Assembly: GCA_045531965.1 (NCBI GenBank)
Contig: JAZSFA010000012.1
Location: 56,051 to 120,050 of the forward strand
Reading direction: 5' to 3'
Length of the DNA: 64,000 nucleotides
Source of the DNA: CAMEON01 sp045531965
GTDB taxonomy: Bacteria > Bacillota > Clostridia > Oscillospirales > CAG-272
The notes beneath the pieces are model-generated. The model saw nothing but the letters and a program-made list of their open reading frames with translations. It did not search any database and was not told where the DNA came from. Positions 42,074 to 49,631 of the stretch are shown here, in pieces; position 1 is the first letter of the stretch; each line of letters opens with the position of its first letter. The position numbers and the translations under genes were made by a program.

Positions 42074-42457
42074 CCTTTTTTCAATGCAAGATTCTTCGAA
42101 TGCCCAAGGCTGATTAAGAAACCACTCCCACACCTTCTGACCAGATGGTGTGCACGTTGCCATACGATCTTCAATAATGGCGATCGAGCGTGATAATTCT
42201 TCCTTGGTGTGGGGCATATATTGAATAATTGAAACCGCCGCATGCTCCCGGACTTCCACTTCTTTGTGATCTAACAACGCCGCAAAAAAAGGAACCATTT
42301 CGGGGTAATAATTTCCAATATCGGCAGCTGCCTTTCTCCAAATATCCGCACCACGATTGGCTTTTCTTACGGAACAAGGATCTTCATGCACGATATCTAA
42401 CCATGCCCTCACTCCTTCAAACCAACGATTATAGTAATATTCATAATCTTTCATCAT
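42071..42457 (-). CDS. Small HEAT-repeat-like protein, possible immunity protein
   Basis: A 128-residue acidic helical protein. It starts KDYEYYYNRWFEGVRAWLDI and has HEAT-like helix pairs (MVPFFAALLDHKEVEVREHA, AVSIIQYMPHTKEELSRSIA). Proteins of this kind often act as immunity partners in polymorphic toxin loci, and it lies 47 bases downstream of the probable TNT immunity gene. No catalytic motif. GGAGGG precedes the ATG. Which toxin it would counter is unknown. Confidence 0.6.
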   Translation of the reverse strand: MMKDYEYYYNRWFEGVRAWLDIVHEDPCSVRKANRGADIWRKAAADIGNYYPEMVPFFAALLDHKEVEVREHAAVSIIQYMPHTKEELSRSIAIIEDRMATCTPSGQKVWEWFLNQPWAFEESCIEKR

Positions 42458-42504
42458 GTTGCAAGCCCTCCAAATTCTCTAATAGTAAAAATAAGAGAAT
42501 ATCG

Positions 42505-42759
42505 TCATTCCTGATTTATTGGCTTTCCGTATATGCGAATATAGATTTCCAAAAGGTGTTCGTACAAGTATAAAAGAGCATCACTTTCCGAGGGGAAACC
42601 GACAGATTCATATACGATCCCCCTCTCTTGATGGTATACTTCCCAACCCGTACGATTTTTTCTGACCCCAGATCCGTCTCCCAGCTCGCCGTCAAATAAA
42701 ATTCGTTCATTTATGTTATTCTCTTGCAATAATTGTAAAAATTCTTGTCGCGTCATCAT
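42505..42759 (-). CDS. Probable immunity protein for the adjacent TNT toxin
   Basis: An 84-residue acidic protein (net negative, no signal). It reads TRQEFLQLLQENNINERILF, then GWEVYHQERG, then a helical end (SDALLYLYEHLLEIYIRIYG). The alpha-beta-alpha layout with the G-W-x-V-Y-x-x-E-R-G centre is like small immunity proteins of Rhs toxins. Its start lies one base after the toxin stop, the classic toxin-immunity order, with GGAGA before two adjacent ATG codons. Function is inferred from position and size. Confidence 0.65.
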   Translation of the reverse strand: MMTRQEFLQLLQENNINERILFDGELGDGSGVRKNRTGWEVYHQERGIVYESVGFPSESDALLYLYEHLLEIYIRIYGKPINQE

Positions 42760-42760
42760 C

Positions 42761-43411
42761 TCATCTCTCCACTCGTTTCAAATAATTAGCATTTACTAAA
42801 TCATTAACACCCATATTAGGAGAAAAATACTGTGTACCTCCACCTAATTGATAAAACCACGGCGCAACCGTTCCTGACAAAACCTGCATCGGTTGTTGTA
42901 CTTCAAATATAGTAATTGGTTGGCCCATTTGGTTAGGCGGCAACGAAAGCATGGGAGCTGGTGTTCCGGCAGGAGCCAAATATCGTCCTTTAAAATCGCC
43001 AATTCTCTGTACCAAGGTTCCAGGATTAAGTGTTATCACTTTCGGCGTTGCAGAAAAACCATTATTGGGTGGATAATATGGAACTAATGCAGTACATGCT
43101 TGACCCGCAGAGGTTCCCCCTCCACCTACACCTTTACTGGCACTTGCGCTTGCACCACCGCCGCCTTTACCTGCACTCGCGCTACCGCCCATGTTAGTGC
43201 TCGGTCCCGCATTGGCACCAGGACAGCCGCTCGCAGGACCTACATTGTCAAACGGATTATTATTTTCATTCCGCTCGCACAGATCTTCATAGCCCGTAGG
43301 ATCATATCCCATGACAGGATTATTACTACAATACGCATACATATTGAAGCCGATGAAAACGCCGCGGGTATAGTAGGCATGATGATTTTTGATGATTCGA
43401 GAATCCGGCAA
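42761..43411 (-). pseudogene. Orphan Rhs C-terminal tip with TNT (NAD+ glycohydrolase) toxin domain
   Basis: A 216-codon frame. Residues 17-44 are the end of an Rhs core (GVFIGFNMYAYCSNNPVMGY, then DPTG), residues 60-105 a Gly/Ser/Ala linker, and 131-214 a TNT-type toxin domain: R136, GRYLAPAGTPAPMLSLPP (142-159), VLSGTVAPWFYQLGGGTQYF (177-196, with Q194) and LVNANYLKRV. TNT toxins destroy NAD+. The ~1000-residue Rhs shell and signal are missing. The only in-frame start is TTG 43411, with no ribosome-binding site, although a perfect promoter lies at 43448-43476. I regard it as a displaced or decayed toxin cassette; the toxin domain itself looks intact. Confidence 0.75.
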
Positions 43412-43447
43412 TCATAAGGAAGGAAACTTGTTGCGTTCCGTAACTTC

Positions 43448-43476
43448 ATTATAGCATAGTCTTCCCGATCTGTCAA
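43448..43476 (-). promoter_or_regulatory. Consensus sigma-A promoter before the orphan toxin
   Basis: Perfect TTGACA (43476-43471), 17-base spacer ending TGC, TATAAT (43453-43448) on the minus strand; transcription would run into the toxin and immunity genes. Confidence 0.75.
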
Positions 43477-43515
43477 GTTTTGCATAGAATAGGGAAGATC
43501 AACTGACGAATTTTT

Positions 43516-43591
43516 GTTCACCGCCCGCAAAAGCAACGAAAAAGACACCCACGAGGGGGTGCCTTTCTCGTTGGCCTACCCGAGCGGATTC
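43516..43591 (-). repeat. Direct repeat 1: partial copy of the tRNA-Arg 3' end and its terminator
   Basis: 72 of 76 bases match 43682-43757, shifted by 166. The copy includes the terminator hairpin and the last 20 bases of the tRNA including CCA (43572-43591); weaker similarity goes on to about 43604, then stops. It is an integration or duplication scar next to the toxin island. Confidence 0.8.
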
Positions 43592-43681
43592 TGAACGCCG
43601 CTGTGTCGTTCCGCCACAGCAGAAAGCACGCGTATGGACACCTTTCTCCTTGATTCACTTGCGTGGCTTTCGCAGGCTTCT

Positions 43682-43757
43682 GTTTACCGCCCGCATAAGC
43701 AACGAAAAAGGCACCCACGAGGAGGTGCCTTTCTCGTTGGCCTACCCGAGCGGATTC
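43682..43757 (-). repeat. Direct repeat 2: true tRNA-Arg 3' end and terminator
   Basis: The partner of repeat 1. It holds the tRNA terminator (GGCACC, CACGAGGA, GGTGCC, with U-run on the minus strand, 43705-43735) and the 3' 20 bases of the functional tRNA. Confidence 0.8.
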
Positions 43758-43814
43758 GAACCGCTGACCTTCAGAGTCGGAGTCTGACGCGCTATCCAGC
43801 TGTGCCACGGGTAG
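43738..43814 (-). tRNA. tRNA-Arg (anticodon CCG)
   Basis: A 77-base cloverleaf on the minus strand with encoded CCA. Acceptor CTACCCG/CGGGTAG, anticodon stem TCAGA/TCTGA around loop CTCCGAC (anticodon CCG, reading CGG), variable AGGTC, T arm AGCGG/CCGCT with loop TTCGAAT. The D stem GCAC/GCGC has one A-C mismatch. A duplicate of its 3' end lies 166 bases away. Confidence 0.93.
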
Positions 43815-43889
43815 TTATTCTGTGTACCAAAGTATTATACCACATCACACCTCAAAATGCAAGTCCTTTTTGGGAAAAGTTTTGCTTTT

Positions 43890-43924
43890 ATTTAAAAAGG
43901 CAGACTGTGAACAGTCTGCCTTTG
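43890..43924 (-). terminator. Terminator of fakA
   Basis: AAAGGCAGACTGT, GA, ACAGTCTGCCTTT, with a U-rich run on the minus strand. Confidence 0.85.
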
Positions 43925-43935
43925 CTGTGTTGAAA

Positions 43936-45588
43936 TTACTCTACGGAGATCACATAATCGTACAGGGGCTGTCCGCCGTTGATCAAGGAGAACTCGGCAT
44001 CGGGAAGCTTTTCCTGCATTCTTGCCAAGAGCTTATTGGCGGCTTCTTCGGTCACATCCGAGCCATACAGCACGGTGACAAAGGAAGCATCGGGGAAGTT
44101 TTCCAGCATTCTGAGGACGATCGCACGACGACCTGTGCCGGTGTAGCCGATCTTTCTATCGCACAGACCCATGTATTCGCCTGCCTTAATGGACATGCCG
44201 TCAATAGCGGCATCCTTCACGGCGCGAGTGACGGACAGGGTATGGACGTTACCGAACGCCTCAGTCATGGCGGCGGCATTGTCTTCAGGGGTGGCAGATT
44301 CGTCAAAAGCGAGCATGGCTGCCATGCCTTCGGGAACGCTACGGGTTTCCAAAACCACCAGGCGGCGGACACCGCCGTCCTTGATGATCTCGGCTGCCTG
44401 ATTGGCGACCATAATGATGTTCTTGTTGTTGGGCAGAACGTAGACAACCTCTGCCTTGGTGCGATGTACAGCGTTCAAAATGTCGTCGGTGGAGGGGTTC
44501 ATGGTCTGCCCACCTGTGACGATCTGAGATACGCCAAGGTCATGGAACATATTTGCGGTGCCTTCTCCCAGACATACAGCAACAAAACCGAAGGGAGTTT
44601 CCACGGTGGTGGTGTCGATGGGTTCCCCGGTGGCTTCCTCGCCTGCGGCGGTAAGGGCAGAGTGCTGACTCTTCATGTTCTCTACCTTGACCGTCTCTAA
44701 CGCACCGTATTTCAGCGCTTCACTCAGCACTTTGCCGGGGTCATTGGTGTGAATGTGGAGCTTGATGATCTCTTCATCATCAATGAACACCATGCTGTCG
44801 CCCCAAGGGGAAATGGTGTCACGGAAAGCAGTAGCCTTGCCTTCGCCGGCAAACTCCTTGGATTTGCCTACAATGCATTCGGTACAGTAAGCAAACTTGA
44901 TGGATTCACCGTCAAATTCGGCAAAGTCCGCCTGGTTTTGGGTAGCTTCGTTTGCGTCGCTTTCCTGAACAGCTGGGACATCCTGCCCCCTGAGAGAAGC
45001 CAACATACCCTTGAGAATGGCAACAAAACCACTACCCCCGGCATCTACGACTTTCGCCTGCTTGAGTACGGGCAGCATCTCGGGGGTCTTATTCAGCACT
45101 TCTTCGGCATTCTTGACGAGAAGTTCGAAGAAAGCTACAGGATCATCGGTATAATTCTCAGCCTCGGCTTCGGCGACGTCTGCGCAACCACGCATGACCG
45201 TCAGAATGGTGCCTTCGGTGGGCGCGCTGACGGCGCGGTATGCCTCGTTGGTACCGCTGCGGATGGCTTTGGCGATGTCCTTGGTCTCGGCTTTGTCAAG
45301 ACCCTTAAAGGCTTTTGCCATGCCGCGGAAGAACAGGGACAGAATGGCACCCGAGTTGCCGCGTGCGGAGCGAAGCACGCTGTCGGCTACTCTGCCTGCG
45401 GTTTCGGACAGAGGACCGGGGGCAAAGTGGATCTTGCGGACAGGCTTCATGGTCAGACTCATGTTGATACCTGTGTCACCATCGGGGACGGGGAATACGT
45501 TCAGGTTGTTGATCTCGGTCTTTTGACTGTCAATGGAATTGGCTGCGGACGCACACATTTTTTGGAATTGTTCGCCGTCGATAACCAT
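43936..45588 (-). CDS. fakA: DAK2-domain fatty acid kinase-like protein
   Basis: A 550-residue homologue of FakA/YloV, the ATP-binding subunit that phosphorylates fatty acids held by a DegV-type FakB protein. The N-terminal DAK2 domain has NLNVFPVPDGDTGINMSLTM (metal-binding Asp residues) and LRSARGNSGAILSLFFRGMA; the middle region has AKVVDAGGSGFVAILKGML; the C-terminal half carries IVTGGQTMNPSTDDILNAV and NNKNIIMVANQA, as in FakA. No fakB gene is nearby. AAAGGTAGG precedes the ATG. It lies 204 bases after DAHP synthase, with hairpin repeat F between. Confidence 0.88.
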   Translation of the reverse strand: MVIDGEQFQKMCASAANSIDSQKTEINNLNVFPVPDGDTGINMSLTMKPVRKIHFAPGPLSETAGRVADSVLRSARGNSGAILSLFFRGMAKAFKGLDKAETKDIAKAIRSGTNEAYRAVSAPTEGTILTVMRGCADVAEAEAENYTDDPVAFFELLVKNAEEVLNKTPEMLPVLKQAKVVDAGGSGFVAILKGMLASLRGQDVPAVQESDANEATQNQADFAEFDGESIKFAYCTECIVGKSKEFAGEGKATAFRDTISPWGDSMVFIDDEEIIKLHIHTNDPGKVLSEALKYGALETVKVENMKSQHSALTAAGEEATGEPIDTTTVETPFGFVAVCLGEGTANMFHDLGVSQIVTGGQTMNPSTDDILNAVHRTKAEVVYVLPNNKNIIMVANQAAEIIKDGGVRRLVVLETRSVPEGMAAMLAFDESATPEDNAAAMTEAFGNVHTLSVTRAVKDAAIDGMSIKAGEYMGLCDRKIGYTGTGRRAIVLRMLENFPDASFVTVLYGSDVTEEAANKLLARMQEKLPDAEFSLINGGQPLYDYVISVE

Positions 45589-45620
45589 AGTGTTGACCTA
45601 CCTTTCATATATTAGGGGTA

Positions 45621-45690
45621 CGCCAAGGGGAACTTTTTGGAAAAAAGTTCCCCTTGGAACCCTTCAAAAACTTTGAAAAAATAATTTGAA
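45621..45690 (+). repeat. Dispersed hairpin repeat, copy F
   Basis: CCAAGGGGAACTTTTT (45623-45638) pairs perfectly with AAAAAGTTCCCCTTGG (45642-45657), followed by AACCCTTCAAAAAC and TTTGAAAAAAT. Plus orientation, between two minus-strand genes, so it lies upstream of fakA. Confidence 0.7.
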
Positions 45691-45792
45691 GAAGCCTCTG
45701 TGAGCAGAAAAGGGACAATCGGTTTGAGGAGAGATGAGATAGCGGGTGGCTATCAGCCTTCCTTGTGGGATCCCTGCCCCATTGGGGATCTA

Positions 45793-46821
45793 TTAAAGCA
45801 GATCCGCGATATCCAGGATGAGCTTTTCGGTCTTTTCCCAACCGATGCAGGGATCCGTGATGGACTTGCCGAAACCCTCTTCATTGATCTTGCGAGCGCC
45901 GTCTTCGAGATAACTCTCAATCATGAAGCCCTTGAAGAGCTTGGCAATATCGGCGTTGTGACGGCAGCTGTGCAGAACTTCCTTGCAAATGCGGGGTTGT
46001 TCCAGATACTTCTTGCCTGAGTTGGCATGGTTTGCATCCACAATGACCGCGGGGTTTGCCAGATTGGTCTCGCTATACAGCTTGCAGAGATGGGTGAGAT
46101 CCTCGTAGTGGTAGTTAGGATGGCTGACACCCTGCTTGTCCACGTAACCGCGCATGATGGCATGGGACAGAGGATTGCCCGTGGTGTTGACTTCCCAACC
46201 GCGGAACAGGAAGGTGTGGGAGCCTTGGGCGGCGGTGATGGCGTTCATCATAATGGACAAATCGCCACCGGTGGGATTCTTCATACCTACGGGAACCGAG
46301 ATGCCGCTGGATACCAAACGGTGCTCTTGGTTCTCTACCGAACGCGCACCAACGGCGACGTAGGACAGAAGGTCATCCAAGTAGCGGAAGTTGGAGGGAT
46401 AAAGCATTTCATCAGCGGTGGGCAGACCGAACTCGGTCAGCACGCGGGAGTGAAGCTCTCTGATAGCCAAAATGCCTTTGTACATATCAGGCTTTTCGTG
46501 GGGATCGGGTTGGTGGAGCATCCCTTTGTAGCCGGCACCTGTGGTACGTGGCTTGTTGGTATAGATACGAGGGATAATGATCAACTTGTCAGAAACCTGC
46601 TCGGATATACGCTTCAGGCGAGAGACGTACTCAATGACAGGCTCTTCACTGTCAGCAGAACAGGGACCAATAATAAGAAGCTTTTTGTTGGACTCACCGA
46701 TAAATACACGGCGGATCTCTTCGTCGTTTTTCACCTTCTGCGCGATAGCGGTAGCAGAGAGGGGATAGCGCTCTTTGGTCTCTTGGGGAATAGGAAGCTT
46801 ATGAATAAAATTCATGGACAC
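45793..46821 (-). CDS. aroF: 3-deoxy-7-phosphoheptulonate (DAHP) synthase, class I AroG type
   Basis: First step of the shikimate pathway: phosphoenolpyruvate plus erythrose 4-phosphate. The 342-residue protein has the E. coli AroF/G/H layout: LLIIGPCSADSEEPVIEYV, IPRIYTNKPRTTGAGYKGM, AVGARSVENQEHRLVSSG, VGMKNPTGGDL and VIVDANHANSGKKY. Start: GTG 46821 has good spacing from AAGGAG; ATG two codons later is the alternative. The leader (46822-46885) has a CTTGTG/CACAAG hairpin. Feedback type (Phe, Tyr or Trp) cannot be told. Confidence 0.94.
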   Translation of the reverse strand: MSMNFIHKLPIPQETKERYPLSATAIAQKVKNDEEIRRVFIGESNKKLLIIGPCSADSEEPVIEYVSRLKRISEQVSDKLIIIPRIYTNKPRTTGAGYKGMLHQPDPHEKPDMYKGILAIRELHSRVLTEFGLPTADEMLYPSNFRYLDDLLSYVAVGARSVENQEHRLVSSGISVPVGMKNPTGGDLSIMMNAITAAQGSHTFLFRGWEVNTTGNPLSHAIMRGYVDKQGVSHPNYHYEDLTHLCKLYSETNLANPAVIVDANHANSGKKYLEQPRICKEVLHSCRHNADIAKLFKGFMIESYLEDGARKINEEGFGKSITDPCIGWEKTEKLILDIADLL

Positions 46822-46885
46822 TTGGAATCATCTCCTTAGGGCATAACGCGAAAATTTGCTTGTGCTAAACACAAGTTTTCATTTT

Positions 46886-46914
46886 ATTATACCCCGATTT
46901 TCCTCAAATGTCAA
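46886..46914 (-). promoter_or_regulatory. sigma-A promoter of the DAHP synthase gene
   Basis: Perfect TTGACA (46914-46909), 17-base spacer, TATAAT (46891-46886). Confidence 0.85.
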
Positions 46915-47025
46915 TATGTTTCAAAGGATTTTCACGTTTCTCACATAAAAATCGTGATATTGCAAAAAATAATGGAGAGGATGAGGCAGACTTTGTCATG
47001 AAGCACAAGAAACAACTTGAAAAAG

Positions 47026-47910
47026 TCAAGAATTTCTAAGAAAAGTCATGCTCCTTCCGAGCTTTTCGCCTTCTCGAAGTGTGCCGATTTTTACCAACAA
47101 ATGTAGTATGCCATAGGCGGCTTTCCCGCGGATGCCAATGGCTTTGGCGTATTCCGCGGCAGTAAACGGAGCATCTTTTATGGTATCGGGGAGAAAATAG
47201 AAGGCATAATCCTCCGGCTCGCGAAGACAAACATCACCCAACAGTTGCGTGGGGAAGCGCTCGTATTTGCTGGCTCGGGATTTCTTCTCTTTGCCATATC
47301 CGTCGAGAAAACGGTATTCTTCGATTTCCAAAAGAAGAATGCGGAGGGAAAAGCGAGGATCTGTGAGAAAATCCGAAAGCCAGTACAGCTCATGAGCGAT
47401 ATCTTTCACCCGTCCCCGTTTGGCAACTCTGCTCCGACTGACCACTTGTCCGCTTTGCGGATCAATCCACGAAAGATATTTGATTCCTGCCATGGGATGA
47501 ACCACTGTGATATGAAAATTTGTATGATCAAGATACCACTGAAGCTTCTTTTTTAAAGGGTAAAAACCGCCGGTTTGGACTTCGTATATATGATTGCCAA
47601 TCAGTACGTCTGCCACCATTTTGGTATCGTGTGAAGAAAAACCGCAATCGGGCAAAAGATCTCGTATGGGAATCTCATGGGTGGACAGATCTTCGCACAA
47701 GTATCGTTTGACCGTAGCATGAAGCCGTTTCTCACGCAATGTGCCGATCATGGGCATAACCTCTTCGTTGGCTGCTTCACGCGTGGACGAATGCCACGGC
47801 AGGGCGGATACTTCTTGGGCGATCCGCTCAAAGTGTCTTTTCTCTGCCAAAGATGGTTCTCCCTCAAAGGGAAGAGGGGTTTTCTTGGACTTTTTGTTTT
47901 GAATCGTCAT
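47026..47910 (-). CDS. Hypothetical protein, possible nuclease-like fold
   Basis: A 294-residue cytoplasmic basic protein of unknown function. It starts MTIQNKKSKKTPLPFEGEPS; the middle has HDTKMVADVLIGNHIYEVQT followed by GGFYPLKKKLQWYLD and ITVVHPMAGIKYLSWIDPQ. A strand with acidic residues, then E-V-Q-T and a Lys-rich helix, vaguely resembles the PD-(D/E)xK nuclease core, but this is a guess. The end may be a winged helix (EYAKAIGIRGKAAYGILHLL). AAGGAG precedes ATG 47910; a longer frame upstream overlaps the divergent spoIVB leader. Confidence 0.55.
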   Translation of the reverse strand: MTIQNKKSKKTPLPFEGEPSLAEKRHFERIAQEVSALPWHSSTREAANEEVMPMIGTLREKRLHATVKRYLCEDLSTHEIPIRDLLPDCGFSSHDTKMVADVLIGNHIYEVQTGGFYPLKKKLQWYLDHTNFHITVVHPMAGIKYLSWIDPQSGQVVSRSRVAKRGRVKDIAHELYWLSDFLTDPRFSLRILLLEIEEYRFLDGYGKEKKSRASKYERFPTQLLGDVCLREPEDYAFYFLPDTIKDAPFTAAEYAKAIGIRGKAAYGILHLLVKIGTLREGEKLGRSMTFLRNS

Positions 47911-48071
47911 GAAACTCCTTTGTTCGTAAGCAAAAAATGTAGTAAAATATGGAATAAAAACAGAAAGTATCCCACCAAAAACATCAAAATCTGCTACACA
48001 TGATTTCGATGTCCGCGGTGCATAGTAAGAGGGGTAAAACCAAAAAAGCAAGCGCAAGAAGGAAGAACCAT

Positions 48072-49190
48072 ATGAAAAACAGATATATAAGACTGCTGTG
48101 TATCGCCATGACCATGGTGCTCCTGATGATCGGAGGCATCATAGGCATTTCGGCGGCGGGGATGGTAGGCGGCGTTCCCTCGGATGGACAAGTTTACCTC
48201 GGAGGAATGCCATTTGGCGTTAAGTTTAATACCGACGGTGTTATGGTGGTGGGCTTTTGTGACATTGAAGATGCTGTCGGGCACAACCATCATACGGTTA
48301 ATCCTGCCAAGGAGGCAGGCATCAAACTCAAAGACGTAATCACCCATGTCAATGGCACCCCGTTGGCAGGTGCGGAAGATCTGACACGTGCCGTTGAGCG
48401 GTGCGGAGGGCAGCCCCTAGCGTTGACCGTCCGTCGGATGGTATCAAAATCAAGCGGTCCCCGGAGTGTGAAGGAGAACAAAAACAAGAAGGTGGTGGGC
48501 AGCGAAGTGCTGGTTATCCAAGTAACCCCCGTGCAGAGCTTGAGCGAAGGGAAGTACAAAACGGGACTGTGGATTCGCGACAGCGGCGCCGGAATTGGTA
48601 CGGTGACTTTCGTGATCCCTTCCACCAATGCTTTTGCAGGCTTGGGACATGGCATCTGTGACGGAGACACAGGTGAGCTGATTCCCATGCAGAGGGGCAT
48701 GGTCACCGATGTGACCATCAGCGGCATCGACAAGGGAGAAGCGGGGGATCCCGGTGCTATCAAAGGGTATTTCGCTCCCGGCAAGACAGGTACGTTGGTG
48801 GGCAATACGGATTGCGGTGTTTATGGCATCTATGCCAGTCGTCCCGCCACGGCTGTGAAAAAAGTCAGTCTTGCGTCGAGACATGAGATTCACGATGGCA
48901 AGGTGACCATCCTTTGCACGTTGGATGACGGAAACCTTGGCACGTATGACGCGATGATCAGTCAGATCGACACGGCGGCGCAAGGCTCTAAATGCTTTAC
49001 CATCACCGTTACCGACCCCAAACTGTTAGAGAAAACCGGGGGGATTGTTCAAGGCATGAGCGGGAGTCCCATCTTGCAGGATGGCAGGCTGATCGGCGCC
49101 GTCACCCATGTTCTGATCGGAGATCCCACTACGGGGTACGGGATCTTTATTGACAACATGCTCAGGGATATGCCGGAGTTGTTGAAATGA
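48072..49190 (+). CDS. spoIVB: SpoIVB serine peptidase
   Basis: Forespore-made protease of family S55 that crosses into the space between the two membranes and triggers pro-sigma-K processing. The 372-residue protein has an N-terminal membrane segment (LLCIAMTMVLLMIGGIIGIS), a PDZ domain (about 75-135, NPAKEAGIKLKDVITHVNGT) and the protease domain with GLGHGICDGDTGE (catalytic His) and QGMSGSPILQDGRLIGAVTH (catalytic Ser). AAGGAAG precedes ATG 48072; the frame is open to 48000 but without a ribosome-binding site. spo0A, its common neighbour, is not next to it here. Confidence 0.93.
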   Translation: MKNRYIRLLCIAMTMVLLMIGGIIGISAAGMVGGVPSDGQVYLGGMPFGVKFNTDGVMVVGFCDIEDAVGHNHHTVNPAKEAGIKLKDVITHVNGTPLAGAEDLTRAVERCGGQPLALTVRRMVSKSSGPRSVKENKNKKVVGSEVLVIQVTPVQSLSEGKYKTGLWIRDSGAGIGTVTFVIPSTNAFAGLGHGICDGDTGELIPMQRGMVTDVTISGIDKGEAGDPGAIKGYFAPGKTGTLVGNTDCGVYGIYASRPATAVKKVSLASRHEIHDGKVTILCTLDDGNLGTYDAMISQIDTAAQGSKCFTITVTDPKLLEKTGGIVQGMSGSPILQDGRLIGAVTHVLIGDPTTGYGIFIDNMLRDMPELLK

Positions 49191-49192
49191 GT

Positions 49193-49231
49193 AAAAATGG
49201 GGATGTTACACGGTGACACCCCCATTTTATC
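49193..49231. terminator. Bidirectional terminator between spoIVB and the XRE gene
   Basis: AAAATGGGG (49194-49202) pairs with CCCCATTTT (49220-49228), with inner TGT/ACA pairing. A- and T-tracts flank both sides. Confidence 0.75.
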
Positions 49232-49267
49232 ATATGAAAAAGCAAATTGCAAGTCTGAATCCGAGAA

Positions 49268-49510
49268 TTATTCCAATCCCAGCAACCAATTGACCGTAAC
49301 GTTCAGGATCTTGGCAAGCTCGCGGAGCTCATAATCCGCGACAAAACGCGTACCAATTTCAATACGGGAGATGCTGTCACGTTCCATGATGATCCCATTG
49401 ATTTGCAGACGTGCCGCTAAATCGCTTTGCGTCATGCGATGTTTACAACGAGCCTCATGAACTCTGTCTCCACACACATTTTTCTTGCCATTGTAATCGT
49501 AAATTTTCAT
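49268..49510 (-). CDS. Small XRE family helix-turn-helix regulator
   Basis: An 80-residue one-domain DNA-binding protein. Helices: VHEARCKHRMTQSDLAARLQ (16-35) holds the first part, then IMERDSISRIEIGTRFVADY contains the recognition helix (S-R-I-E), and LAKILNVTVNWLLGLE closes the fold as in Cro/CI-type regulators. GGAGG precedes the ATG. It diverges from the 653-residue zinc-ribbon gene and shares its promoter region, so it may control that gene; this is inference. Confidence 0.85.
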   Translation of the reverse strand: MKIYDYNGKKNVCGDRVHEARCKHRMTQSDLAARLQINGIIMERDSISRIEIGTRFVADYELRELAKILNVTVNWLLGLE

Positions 49511-49548
49511 AACTTCCTCCCCATAATAGATAAAGTTCAGAATTTATC

Positions 49549-49577
49549 TTGACTTTAACATAAAATTGGGTTATAAT
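49549..49577 (+). promoter_or_regulatory. sigma-A promoter of the zinc-ribbon/ankyrin gene
   Basis: TTGACT (49549-49554), 17-base spacer, TATAAT (49572-49577), 55 bases before the ATG and within reach of the divergent XRE regulator. Confidence 0.8.
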
Positions 49578-49631
49578 TGTGTTAAAGATCAGCGTTACGT
49601 CGATTTTTGGAAACAACCGGAGGAATGAAAA

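Noticed and set aside
43518..43808. A 96-codon minus-strand frame across the tRNA repeats
   Set aside because: It runs through the tRNA gene and both repeat copies and shows no coding character.
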